Below are positions 34,357-42,304 of a stretch of 64,000 bases of DNA, piece after piece (positions within the stretch are counted from its first letter, which is position 1; every line of letters starts with the position of its first letter). The DNA lies in NCBI GenBank assembly GCA_036504095.1, contig DASXVS010000002.1:1-64000 (forward strand), written 5' to 3'. Under the pieces are notes generated by a model. The model was given only the letters and a program-made list of their open reading frames with translations, did no database searches and was not told the origin of the DNA. The stretch is from Armatimonadota bacterium (lineage in GTDB: Bacteria > Armatimonadota > DTGP01 > JAKQQT01). A program made the translations under genes and the position numbers.

Positions 34357-34435
34357 AGCGCGGACGCCTCGCCCGCATTTATGAAACTCGGGCACAGAGG
34401 CCCGACCTACCACACTGGACGTTGGAAAACGGAAG
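34357..34435. repeat. Dispersed repeats upstream of the ThuA gene
   Basis: Holds AGCGCGGACGCCTCGCCCGC (34357-34376), the same element as at 26173, 58503 and 62205. It is followed by a 47-base element (34389-34435) that matches 17680-17726 at about 39 of 47 positions, with CCCGACCTACCA fully conserved. Together they fill the gap to guaD. Confidence 0.8.
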
Positions 34436-34480
34436 TGAGACGATGGATTCCGGTGCCAGTCACCCAGCCTCCACCTCTGT

Positions 34481-35818
34481 TCATCCAACCTCCAAGTTCA
34501 AACTTCTCACGTCCAGCTTCCGGCCGCGTACGTAGGCAGCCACCGTCATGCGGTCGTCGCCGCGCCAGACGCACAGCGATAACACTTCGTCCGCATCCAT
34601 CGCCTCCACCGCGGCCTCCGGCGGGGCAACCGCCGACGGATCCACAACCAGTATATCCGCCTCCTTGCCTTCGGCCAGCGAGCCGGCTGTATCCGTAACG
34701 CCCAGCGCCTGCGCCCCGCCGAGCGTCGCGAGGTGGAAAGCGTGGCGCGCGAGCAATGGCGCGACGCCTTTCGTGAGCGCGGACCGCGCGTTCCTCGTCT
34801 CGATGGCGCCGCGCATAACGCGCCACATATTGAGGTCGGGTCCGCCCGCCACATCGGACCCCAGTCCTACGGCAACTCCGGCGGTGCGCAGCGCATCGAG
34901 CGCCATCATCCCGCTCGCAAGATAGAAATTGGAGGTCGGACAGTGCGCCACCCGTGTGCCGGTGACGCCGAGGGTTTCCCGCTCACGGTCGGAGAGATGG
35001 ATAGCGTGCCCCATCACGGTTCGGGGTCCCAGCAGGCCGCAGCGGGCGTAAACGTCGGTGTAGTCCAGCGCATCCGGGAATCGATCTGCGATAGCCTTCA
35101 GTTCATCGATATTCTCGGAAAGGTGCGTTTGAATGCCGGCGTCATACCACGCCGCGATCTCGGCGGCGCCGCGCATCAGCGCCAGGGAGCACGCCACGGC
35201 GAAGCGGGGGCTGACGGCATATCGAATGCGGCCGCCATCCTGTCCATGCCACTTGCGGCACAGTCGGTCGGTCTCCTCGAGGCTCTGGTCGATGACACGG
35301 GTGGGCGCGGTGTCGGAATACGTTTCGTCATCCATCATCACCTTGCCCATGGAGACGCGCAATCCGGCGGCTTCCGCGTGCTGAAAGCACACCTCGGCGC
35401 TGTCTTCCCAGACCGCGAGGTAGATTCCCGCCGTGGTGGTGCCATTGGCGGCCAAATCCCGGAAGAAAAGGGGCGCGAGGGCTTCCGCCTCAGCGGCGCG
35501 GAATCGGCGTTCCATTGGGAAGATGTTGCGGTGAAGCCAGGGAAGGAGGTCGCCCGAACCGGCGCCCGCCGCGGGATACTGCGGCAGGTGCGTGTGGGCG
35601 TCTATGAGGCCGGGCAATACGAGCGCGGGGCGCATGTCGTCGATGCGTACATCGGGGTGGCGCGGCAGGAGAGACGCCGCGTGCCCCACGTCCACGATGC
35701 GCCCGGCGCCGTCCCACAGGACGACGCCGTCGCGCCACTCCTCCAGAGCGCCGTACACCGGCGCGTGGATCATGCGCCCGCGCAGGCCGGTCAATTCGGT
35801 TGTGTCAGTCGGTGACAC
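34481..35818 (-). CDS. Guanine deaminase-like amidohydrolase
   Basis: A 445-residue metal-dependent amidohydrolase of the TRZ/ATZ group. Zinc ligands are in LPGLIDAHTHLPQYP, THLSENIDE, MGHAIHLSD and GLGSDVAGG. LPWLHRNIFPMERRF, YAVSPRFAV and HCPTSNFYLASG are close to guanine deaminase (conversion of guanine to xanthine). Close relatives act on other purines, pterins or SAH, so substrate is probable only. Its start overlaps the radical SAM gene by 14 bases. Confidence 0.8.
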   Translation of the reverse strand: MSPTDTTELTGLRGRMIHAPVYGALEEWRDGVVLWDGAGRIVDVGHAASLLPRHPDVRIDDMRPALVLPGLIDAHTHLPQYPAAGAGSGDLLPWLHRNIFPMERRFRAAEAEALAPLFFRDLAANGTTTAGIYLAVWEDSAEVCFQHAEAAGLRVSMGKVMMDDETYSDTAPTRVIDQSLEETDRLCRKWHGQDGGRIRYAVSPRFAVACSLALMRGAAEIAAWYDAGIQTHLSENIDELKAIADRFPDALDYTDVYARCGLLGPRTVMGHAIHLSDRERETLGVTGTRVAHCPTSNFYLASGMMALDALRTAGVAVGLGSDVAGGPDLNMWRVMRGAIETRNARSALTKGVAPLLARHAFHLATLGGAQALGVTDTAGSLAEGKEADILVVDPSAVAPPEAAVEAMDADEVLSLCVWRGDDRMTVAAYVRGRKLDVRSLNLEVG

Positions 35819-37235
35819 GCACTTTCACCCTGTCTGATCTCTTGTTGGCTTCGCCTCGGCGGACCGTATTCGGAACACCCGATGCGCCACCCAGTAATCT
35901 CTCCAGCGCCGGTAGCAAGGTGGAAACACGCCGCGCCCGGATCAGCAAATCCCATATGGGCTCGCACTTCTTCCAGCCGCCGGCATAGATGGCGTGGCGC
36001 AGTCTATCGGCCCACCGTTCGTGAGCGCCGGCCCCCTTCAGGATAGCGCCCCATCGGTAGAAATCGCGGTACGCCCTCCAGTATCCACGCTCCAATGTGC
36101 CGGCGTCCATTCCCGCCGGCCGAAACACGGCGTGACGGGTATCATACAGGTCCCAATCACGATGCAGGATACGGCCCTGCGCGACCATACGACACCAGGT
36201 CGCGGTGCCCGGGTAAGGAGTCAGGACGTGAAACGTCGCAGTCTCGATTCCCTGCCCAACCGCCCACTCCACAGTGCGGTCGAACACTTCCGCGTCGTCA
36301 TGGTCGAGGCCGAACACGAACGATGCGTTGACCATCACGCCAAGATCGTGCAACCGGCGGACGGCCTCATCATAGTCCCGCTTGAGGTTCTGGTATTTGT
36401 GCTGTTCGCGCAGGTTCTCCGCGTTGAGTGTTTCAAAGCCGACGAACAGGCTTCTGAGGCCGCAGGCGACCGCCTGCTCCAGCAGTCCAGGCTCCAGAAG
36501 GGTCTGCACGGTTCCCGCCGCCTGCCAGACCCGGCCCGCGCCGCGCATGCCCGCGAACAGTGCCGAGGCGAAGCGGCGATCGCCAAACAGGTGGTCGTCC
36601 AGAAAGTACAGATGGCGGCCGGGCAGGCCGGCGATCTCCTCCAACGCCGCATCGACGGCCTGTGTGTAGAACGACCGACCGCCGGCGAAGAACGACTCCT
36701 TGTAGCAGAAATCGCACGTATGCGGACAACCGCGGGATACGACGATGGAGTTGGGCACAAGGTAGAGATTGCGGCGGATGAGGTCGCGCCGGGGCCGCGG
36801 GGCCCCATCCAACGTTCGCACGGTCGACCGGTACACCTTGCCTGGGCGGCCCGCGCGAAAATCGGCCAGGAAGGCCGGCCAGGTATCGTCGCCGGGCCCG
36901 AGGAAGACGGTGTCGGCGTGGCGGGCCGCCTCATCCGGCAGGGAGGTAACGTGCAGGCCACCAAGAGCCACATGGACCCCCTGCGCGCGATAGTGGTCGG
37001 CGATCTCGTACGCGCGCCGGGCGGAAGTGATATAGACCTGGATCGCAACCAGGTCGGGCCTGTCGTTCAGTTCCAGCTTCTCGACATGCTCATCGCAAAT
37101 TTGGATTTCGTCTGCATCATCCAGGTAGGCCGCCAGTGTCGCGAGTCCAAGTGGCGGAAACAGGGAGTATTTGACCGGCCGAAAGAAAGGGCTATGCGCT
37201 TCAGTTAGCGCTGGCAGGATCAGTTTTGCGTGCAA
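35805..37235 (-). CDS. B12-binding-type radical SAM protein
   Basis: A 476-residue protein with an N-terminal cobalamin-binding-like domain (YSLFPPLGLATLAAYL, VALGGLHVTSLPDEAARHADTVFLG) and a radical SAM core with the 4Fe-4S motif C170-x3-C174-x2-C177 (SRGCPHTCDFC). Later blocks FVGFETLNAENL and FHVLTPYPGTATW are typical of the BchE/HpnJ-like group. The DxHxxGxxG cobalamin motif is not evident. Substrate unknown; a hopanoid, lipid or pigment modification would fit the family. Confidence 0.85.
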   Translation of the reverse strand: MHAKLILPALTEAHSPFFRPVKYSLFPPLGLATLAAYLDDADEIQICDEHVEKLELNDRPDLVAIQVYITSARRAYEIADHYRAQGVHVALGGLHVTSLPDEAARHADTVFLGPGDDTWPAFLADFRAGRPGKVYRSTVRTLDGAPRPRRDLIRRNLYLVPNSIVVSRGCPHTCDFCYKESFFAGGRSFYTQAVDAALEEIAGLPGRHLYFLDDHLFGDRRFASALFAGMRGAGRVWQAAGTVQTLLEPGLLEQAVACGLRSLFVGFETLNAENLREQHKYQNLKRDYDEAVRRLHDLGVMVNASFVFGLDHDDAEVFDRTVEWAVGQGIETATFHVLTPYPGTATWCRMVAQGRILHRDWDLYDTRHAVFRPAGMDAGTLERGYWRAYRDFYRWGAILKGAGAHERWADRLRHAIYAGGWKKCEPIWDLLIRARRVSTLLPALERLLGGASGVPNTVRRGEANKRSDRVKVRVTD

Positions 37236-37327
37236 AGGGCGTCTCCCGTGTGAGTGGAGGGCGCTGGGTTGCGCCCTCCACTGAGGAGAACGGGCCGTTT
37301 CGGAACAGTGTCACGCGCGACAGAATG

Positions 37328-38515
37328 CTACAGCACGCGCGCTCCGCCGGAGGCCGATACGGCGTACAGGTGCGGGACCAGGTCGCTTTCCTTTGGCAGA
37401 ACGCTGATCGCTTCCTGGTACAGGCCTGGAACCTCGGCCATGAACTGGGCCAGCGATTCCTTCCGGAGCAGCGTCACGGTGCAGCCGCCAAAGCCGGCCC
37501 CTGTCATGCGACTGCCGAGCACGCCCGGTATGCTCCGTGACGCGGTCACCATCGCCTCGAGGTGCGGTCCGGCGCATTCGTAGTCGGCCACCAGGCTGTC
37601 GTGGCTTGCGTTCATCAGCGCGCCCAGACCTTCATACACGCCCGCCTTCAGGGCCTCTCGAGCCCCGAGAACCCGCGCGTTCTCGGATACCACGTGGCGT
37701 GCCCGGCATCGGATCACATCCGGCAGGTGGGGCTGGTGAATCTGGAACTCATCAAACGTCACGTCCCGCAGGTTCTTCATCCCCGGTATGAACTGCTTGA
37801 GCAGCCGAACGGCTTCTTCGCACTCTTCGACGCGCTTTGCGTAGACCCCCTCCGTCAGGCCGCGATGCTTGCTCGTGTCCGCGACGACCATCGCCAGGCC
37901 GGCCGCATCGGGATCGAAAGGAATGTGCTCGAAGGAGAGGTCGCGGCAATCCAGGAAAAGCGCATGGCCGTCCTGCCCCACCGCCGATATGAACTGGTCC
38001 ATGATGCCGCTGGGAACGCCGATAAACTCGTTTTCCGCCCGCTTGCATATCTGCGCCATCTCCGGGCCCGGAATCACGTGCCCTGAGTTGTGGGCGAGGG
38101 AGAGGCACGCCGCGACTTCCAGGGCGGCGCTGCTGCTGAGCCCGCTGCCGACCGGCACATCGCCTTCCAACGCCACGTCCGCGCCGCGGAGCGGGTAGCC
38201 GGCCTCCTGCATCGCCCACGCCACCCCTTTGATATATTGCGCCCATTTGATGCCACTCTTCTCGATATCGTCCAGCGGAAACGATGCGTCGCCGGGGAAA
38301 TTGGCGGAGTGCAACACGACCGTCTCGTCGGGACGCGATCGCACCGCCATCAGCACGTCGAAGGACAGCGCGCACGGCATCACAAAGCCATCGTTGTAGT
38401 CCGTGTGTTCACCGATGAGGTTGACGCGGCCTGGTGCGCGGGCTATGAAGGCTGGTTCGCCGGAGAAACGCCGCGAAAATGCGGCGGAAACATGAGTCAA
38501 GCGTTCTTCTGTCAT
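37328..38515 (-). CDS. galK: Galactokinase
   Basis: A 395-residue GHMP kinase that phosphorylates galactose at C1. The galactokinase signature GRVNLIGEHTDYNDGFVMP is near the N terminus, the ATP loop is GDVPVGSGLSSSAALEVA, and the C-terminal GHMP motif is RMTGAGFGGCTVTLL. The substrate-binding pattern is fully conserved. No galT, galE or galM is adjacent, so the Leloir pathway must be completed elsewhere. Confidence 0.95.
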   Translation of the reverse strand: MTEERLTHVSAAFSRRFSGEPAFIARAPGRVNLIGEHTDYNDGFVMPCALSFDVLMAVRSRPDETVVLHSANFPGDASFPLDDIEKSGIKWAQYIKGVAWAMQEAGYPLRGADVALEGDVPVGSGLSSSAALEVAACLSLAHNSGHVIPGPEMAQICKRAENEFIGVPSGIMDQFISAVGQDGHALFLDCRDLSFEHIPFDPDAAGLAMVVADTSKHRGLTEGVYAKRVEECEEAVRLLKQFIPGMKNLRDVTFDEFQIHQPHLPDVIRCRARHVVSENARVLGAREALKAGVYEGLGALMNASHDSLVADYECAGPHLEAMVTASRSIPGVLGSRMTGAGFGGCTVTLLRKESLAQFMAEVPGLYQEAISVLPKESDLVPHLYAVSASGGARVL

Positions 38516-38610
38516 GGTTGTCCGTTTGGGTGCAGGGGTCCGAGGACCGGGAGTTCATCAACCATAGGTTAGCGCTAATGAGCGCCGGGTGAAAGGGACG
38601 TGACGGGTTT

Positions 38611-38653
38611 CGGGTGTCAGGTGTCGGGCCTGCCACCCATCACCTGACACCCG
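38611..38653. repeat. Inverted repeat between DinB-1 and galK
   Basis: CGGGTGTCAGGTG (38611-38623) and CACCTGACACCCG (38641-38653) are exact complements, 13 bp, with a 17-base loop that repeats the GGTGTCGGG word. It lies in the 146-base gap between the two minus-strand genes and may end galK transcription. Confidence 0.8.
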
Positions 38654-38661
38654 GCACCCCC

Positions 38662-39135
38662 TCACTCGGGGCCGTAGATATCCGTATAGTAATCCCAGTC
38701 CGGATCCGTGGCGCAGCGGATGAACGCCACCTGACCCGAGTGGTATAAATCCTCCGAGGACAGGGCCGCGACGCCGCTCACCAACGGCATCGACATGCCA
38801 TAAATGGACACCTCGGTGTCGAGCGGCGAACCGCTCCATTTCCCGGTGATGAAATCGCACAATTCGCGATGCGATGCGTCAAGCATCGCGAGCAGCTTGT
38901 CGCGATCGCGCTCGGGCTCCGTGAGGGAATCGTAGTCCGGTTCCTTGCCGGACTGCAGCGATTGCAGCGCCGCCCGGTCATCACAGATCAGGTGCGCGAT
39001 CGTTTCCGTAATGCTCTTGCACTCCTGATAAGGCTTCCAGTCCCATTGATCCGCCTTGAGGCCCTTCAAGTGCTTCAGAAAGGACTGCCGGCTCTTCCGG
39101 AGTCCCTGGACGGCATCGGCAACGGTGTAAGGCAT
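38662..39135 (-). CDS. DinB-superfamily protein (1)
   Basis: A 157-residue DinB/YfiT four-helix protein. The conserved opening VQGLRKSRQSFLKHLKGLKADQWDWKPYQECKSITETIAHLICDD and the later DLYHSGQVAFIRCATDPDWDYY (H-x3-Q) hold two of the expected metal histidines. DinB-like proteins often act as metal-dependent thiol transferases or hydrolases. AGGAGG lies eight bases before the ATG. One of three DinB genes within 2 kb. Confidence 0.85.
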   Translation of the reverse strand: MPYTVADAVQGLRKSRQSFLKHLKGLKADQWDWKPYQECKSITETIAHLICDDRAALQSLQSGKEPDYDSLTEPERDRDKLLAMLDASHRELCDFITGKWSGSPLDTEVSIYGMSMPLVSGVAALSSEDLYHSGQVAFIRCATDPDWDYYTDIYGPE

Positions 39136-39159
39136 AGTTCATACCTCCTGCTCGGATGG

Positions 39160-39216
39160 AACGAGGAAATGGGGAAATGAGGAAACGGTTCCGGGTCATT
39201 TCCCCATTTCCTCGTT
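39160..39216. repeat. Tandem-word hairpin between two DinB genes (GAAATGAG type)
   Basis: Arms 39160-39180 (AACGAGGAAATGGGGAAATG then A) and 39196-39216 are exact complements over 21 bp, with a 15-base loop. The GAGGAAATGGGGAAATGAGG word also forms the 35-bp stem at 56674-56762. Confidence 0.9.
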
Positions 39217-39233
39217 TCGCGATTTCCGTCTTC

Positions 39234-39710
39234 TCAGTGCATTTCCTTGTCGCCGTACAGCGTCTGGATGTAGTTCACCTGGCCCAGGTGATATGTCAGG
39301 TTCCAGAAATGCATGGACATGACCGCCGCCAGGGGCATGTCGAACCCGCCGCCAAACGGCAGGTGAACCATGGTCATGAACTCGGACTCCGGTACGGCGC
39401 GCAGCGCCGCAAACAGCTTAGCGGTGCCTGCCTGGCAGACCTTCTCACACTCGTCGATGGTCTTCCACTGCTGGCGGGCTTCACGGCCCTTCTCCATATC
39501 CCCCGGAGTGATATCCGGAAACTTCCGGTCCGCCACCAGAGGGGTTAGCCAGGAGGGCGCCTGAGCGCATTCCTGCAGGATTCCCAAAGTCGTTCGTCCT
39601 TCGCCCAGTGGGCTCCATTCGAGTTTGTCCGCCGTCGTCGCGCGCGCCGAACGGAAGAGATCCCCCATGGCTTTCTCCGTGGCGCCGATGATATTGTCCT
39701 GGTAACTCAT
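39234..39710 (-). CDS. DinB-superfamily protein (2)
   Basis: A 158-residue DinB-fold protein. Features are the N-terminal helix (NIIGATEKAMGDLFRSARATTADKLEWSPLGEGRTTLGILQECA) and the C-terminal histidine helix MSMHFWNLTYHLGQVNYIQTLYGD with the H-x3-Q pattern. The ATG at 39710 has GGAG with good spacing; the ATG at 39722 is too close to it. It is upstream of DinB-1 on the same strand, with a hairpin between them. Confidence 0.85.
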   Translation of the reverse strand: MSYQDNIIGATEKAMGDLFRSARATTADKLEWSPLGEGRTTLGILQECAQAPSWLTPLVADRKFPDITPGDMEKGREARQQWKTIDECEKVCQAGTAKLFAALRAVPESEFMTMVHLPFGGGFDMPLAAVMSMHFWNLTYHLGQVNYIQTLYGDKEMH

Positions 39711-40181
39711 CAATGTCTCCATATGTGAGCGTTGTCGGTGGGCCGGGAGCGGCGCCGCTCAGATCGCCGGTCCGGACAGCAACAAAGGGCGCCCGTTGAG
39801 GGCGCCACCATCGGAAGCCCATGATAGCACATACGTTCGTGTTTTTTCACCACAGGATGCCGCCGAAATGCACCGCTGATTGCAGGGCGGGGCCTTCTGC
39901 ATCGGCAGAAACCGACGCCTGGCCGACAAATCCGGTTGAATCCGGCTCACATGGAACGGCCCATCGGCGTGCAACCGGCTCCAGCCGGTTTCGTCCCGCA
40001 GCCGTCGGCTTCAGGCGATGCAGAAGTGTGCGATTTCTCTCCACAATCCTGACGAGCGCCACGGTGGCCGCCTTCTTCGGAGCCCGCGGGCAGTCCCCGC
40101 CGTACGCGACGATGTCTACTACAATTCATCGCGCAGCCGGAAGTAATATGAACAGCGATGTCGTTAACACTGTGGAGGTGA
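39711..40181. other. 471-base gap between divergent DinB genes
   Basis: No gene or RNA is recognised. It holds degenerate copies of CCGGTT/CCGGCT words: AACCGGCT and AGCCGGTT (39973-39990) form a compact hairpin, and CCGTCGGCTTCAG follows at about 40002. Similar words (ATCCGGTTGAATCCGG) occur at about 39931. These resemble dispersed GC hairpin repeats rather than coding sequence. Confidence 0.55.
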
Positions 40182-40700
40182 ATGATGCTAGAGGCTTACC
40201 TGAGCGTACTGGAACTGGACTTTTTCGAGGTGACGGAGGCCTTCAGAGGGCTGGCAGACGGGAACGTCTGGAAGCGGCCCGCCGAAGGGCTTCTCTCGGT
40301 GGGAGAACTCGCGGGGCACATCGCATACTGGGAAGCAGCGAGGCTGGCCGGCGAGGGCAAGGAAGGGACGTGGCGGCCAGACCTGACCAAATGCCGGGTG
40401 AGCAGCCCGCTCATCGATGACCGGTTCGCCTATTACCCGATGACGATAGCGGCGCCTCCTTCGGAGGAGCATCTGGCGATGAGCGCGGAGCAGGTCTGCC
40501 GGGAGTTGCTGCGGGTGAACGAGGAAGCGGTCGCGTATTTGCGGGCGCTGAATCCCGATCTGGACAGCCCCGCGCCCGGCTGGCCGCCGGAGTGGACCTA
40601 TGCCCAGACCCTGAAGTATCAGGCGTTTCACGTAGCCTACCACACGGGCCAGATGTACACCGTAAGGCACCTTCTGGGCGAGGAAACGCCGGACAACTGA
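40182..40700 (+). CDS. DinB-superfamily protein (3)
   Basis: A 172-residue DinB-fold protein. Conserved parts are LSVGELAGHIAYWEAARLAGEGKE (first histidine) and YQAFHVAYHTGQMYTVRHLLGEE (H-x3-H-x2-Q pattern). GGAGG lies upstream of two adjacent ATG codons (40182 and 40185), either of which may start. It is divergent from the other two DinB genes and only distantly similar to them. Confidence 0.85.
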   Translation: MMLEAYLSVLELDFFEVTEAFRGLADGNVWKRPAEGLLSVGELAGHIAYWEAARLAGEGKEGTWRPDLTKCRVSSPLIDDRFAYYPMTIAAPPSEEHLAMSAEQVCRELLRVNEEAVAYLRALNPDLDSPAPGWPPEWTYAQTLKYQAFHVAYHTGQMYTVRHLLGEETPDN

Positions 40701-40821
40701 GGGTGCTGCCTTTGTCGATGGATACCCTCCAGTAGTCCGTTCCCGAACCCGGTGCGCACCAGTATCGTGCCCTAGAGCACATCCACTGGGATAGCTCAAG
40801 GGCTGCGCCCCAACTTACGGA

Positions 40822-41517
40822 CTACGCAACAGGTGGAGTTGGCGGGGGATCACATCCCCTGCGGGCCAGGCCTTCGCGAGCCTCACGCGCAGTGATCTCG
40901 TCGGGATCATCCAGGCGTCGCACCAGGGCCTCACGGATCTCCGGCATGTCAAGATCGATCCCTGCCAGTCCCGTTGTCGCCCAATCGCGTACGATGATCT
41001 GTTCGTCCTCCGACAGCTCGATCAAGGTCTGCACGGTCTGGTCGTCATCTAGGCCGCACAGGGCGAACGCCACGGAATATCGCACACTTCCGCTCCAGTG
41101 GTTCTTCAGGGCAACCAGCGGCGGAACCATTCGGGGGTCGGTCTCGAGATCCATTGAATCCATACTGGCTTTGAGATGTCCCAGCCCGATTCCGGCGGAG
41201 TTCAGGACACACGCACGCTTGTCCTTCAGGAGATTGAGCAGGATTTGCAGTCGCTCCTCCAGAAAGGGCAGCTTATCCCATCCGAGTTGACCGAGAACGT
41301 CCGCTGCCAGCGCCCGCTCCGCCGCAACCTTGCTCTGGCTGTATCGCACGGCGACATCGAACACCTCGCGGTTGCCGTGGGCGTGCAGGACACAGAGAAA
41401 GGTCAGGTATTCCTCCACGTCCTTGGTGAGGTTGGCTCGCTGGAACAACTCCGCCACCGGCTGTGGATTCTCGTCCATGAGACGTTGAATCCAGGCAACG
41501 AACTCGGCAGTAGCCAC
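40822..41517 (-). CDS. HEAT-repeat protein
   Basis: A 231-residue helical-repeat protein. Units such as AAERALAADVLGQLGWDKLPFLEERLQILLNLL, WSGSVRYSVAFALCGLDDDQTVQTLIELSED and IIVRDWATTGLAGIDLDMPEIREALVRRLDDPD are HEAT/PBS-lyase-like. No catalytic domain is seen; it is likely a protein-interaction scaffold in the cytoplasm. It follows dcd on the minus strand after 84 bases and could be co-transcribed. Confidence 0.8.
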   Translation of the reverse strand: MATAEFVAWIQRLMDENPQPVAELFQRANLTKDVEEYLTFLCVLHAHGNREVFDVAVRYSQSKVAAERALAADVLGQLGWDKLPFLEERLQILLNLLKDKRACVLNSAGIGLGHLKASMDSMDLETDPRMVPPLVALKNHWSGSVRYSVAFALCGLDDDQTVQTLIELSEDEQIIVRDWATTGLAGIDLDMPEIREALVRRLDDPDEITAREAREGLARRGCDPPPTPPVA

Positions 41518-41601
41518 TTGCCACCTCCATTCTTAACCGCAATCGCCCCTTGGGCCGTCGACCAGGGACCAAGCGGCGGAGATATCGTGACCCAGGCCGC
41601 C

Positions 41602-42195
41602 CTACTCGCTCTCAGCCTTGTCCCGTGTGGGCCGGTCGTTCTGGATGCGGCTGCCGGTGGGGCCGCGCTGGCCCTGGTATTTGCTTTTGCGTGACGGGTG
41701 GCCGTACGGCAGTTCCGACGGGCTGGAGAGACGGGTGAACGAGATCTGGCAGACGCGCATGTTGGGATAGAACGCCACGGGCATTTTGCCCACGTTGCTC
41801 AGTTCCAGCGTGATGTTGCCCTCGAAACCGGGGTCGATGAACCCGGCGGTGGCGTGCACCAGAATCGCCAAGCGGCCGAGGCTGCTGCGTCCGTCCACCT
41901 GGCCGACGATGTTATCCGGGATCTTCACGTATTCCTTGATGCTGCCCAGCACGAACTCGCCGGGGTGCAGCATGAAGACGCCGCCATCGGGGACGTGGAT
42001 AACCTCGGTATAGTCGTCGGTATCGTCCTTGAGCGGGTCAATGAACGCTCTTTGCGCGTGCTTGAACACGCGGAAATCGTTGCCGAGGCGGAGGTCGATG
42101 GATGCGGGCTGGATCTGGACGCAGGGGTCCTCGAGCGGCTCAACGACGATGGTCCCCGCCGCCAGCGCCCCCTTGATGTCTTTATCGGATAGCAT
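41602..42195 (-). CDS. dcd: dCTP deaminase
   Basis: A 197-residue dCTP deaminase that makes dUTP for thymidylate synthesis. Typical blocks are MLSDKDIKGAL, IQPASIDLRLGNDFRVF, LHPGEFVLGSIKEYV, VDGRSSLGRLAILVHATAGFIDPGFEGNITLELSN (catalytic glutamate in FEGNITLE) and RVCQISFTRL. It ends in a basic tail with KYQGQRGPTGSR. The ATG at 42195 is the family start; the frame upstream translates the tandem repeat at 42208-42290. Whether it also has dUTPase activity is not clear. Confidence 0.93.
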   Translation of the reverse strand: MLSDKDIKGALAAGTIVVEPLEDPCVQIQPASIDLRLGNDFRVFKHAQRAFIDPLKDDTDDYTEVIHVPDGGVFMLHPGEFVLGSIKEYVKIPDNIVGQVDGRSSLGRLAILVHATAGFIDPGFEGNITLELSNVGKMPVAFYPNMRVCQISFTRLSSPSELPYGHPSRKSKYQGQRGPTGSRIQNDRPTRDKAESE

Positions 42196-42207
42196 ACTGC
42201 ATTGTAA

Positions 42208-42290
42208 AGCATTCAGCATCCAGCATCCAGCATTCAGGTCCGAAACCTGGATGCTGAATGCTGGATGCTGAATGCTGGATGCTGAATGCT
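42208..42290. repeat. Tandem-word hairpin between dcd and pilQ (ATGCTGA type)
   Basis: Left arm 42208-42239 is made of ATTCAGCATCCAGC words; right arm from 42245 has three tandem copies of a 14-15-base ATGCTGAATGCTGG unit. The arms pair over about 32 bases with two mismatches and a five-base loop. It lies 13 bases before dcd. Confidence 0.9.
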
Positions 42291-42304
42291 GATATCCGCT
42301 GAGG

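Noticed and set aside
42208-42296. Possible CRISPR array in the ATGCTGA repeats
   Set aside because: Units are contiguous with no spacers, and the other half is the inverse complement; no cas genes are near.
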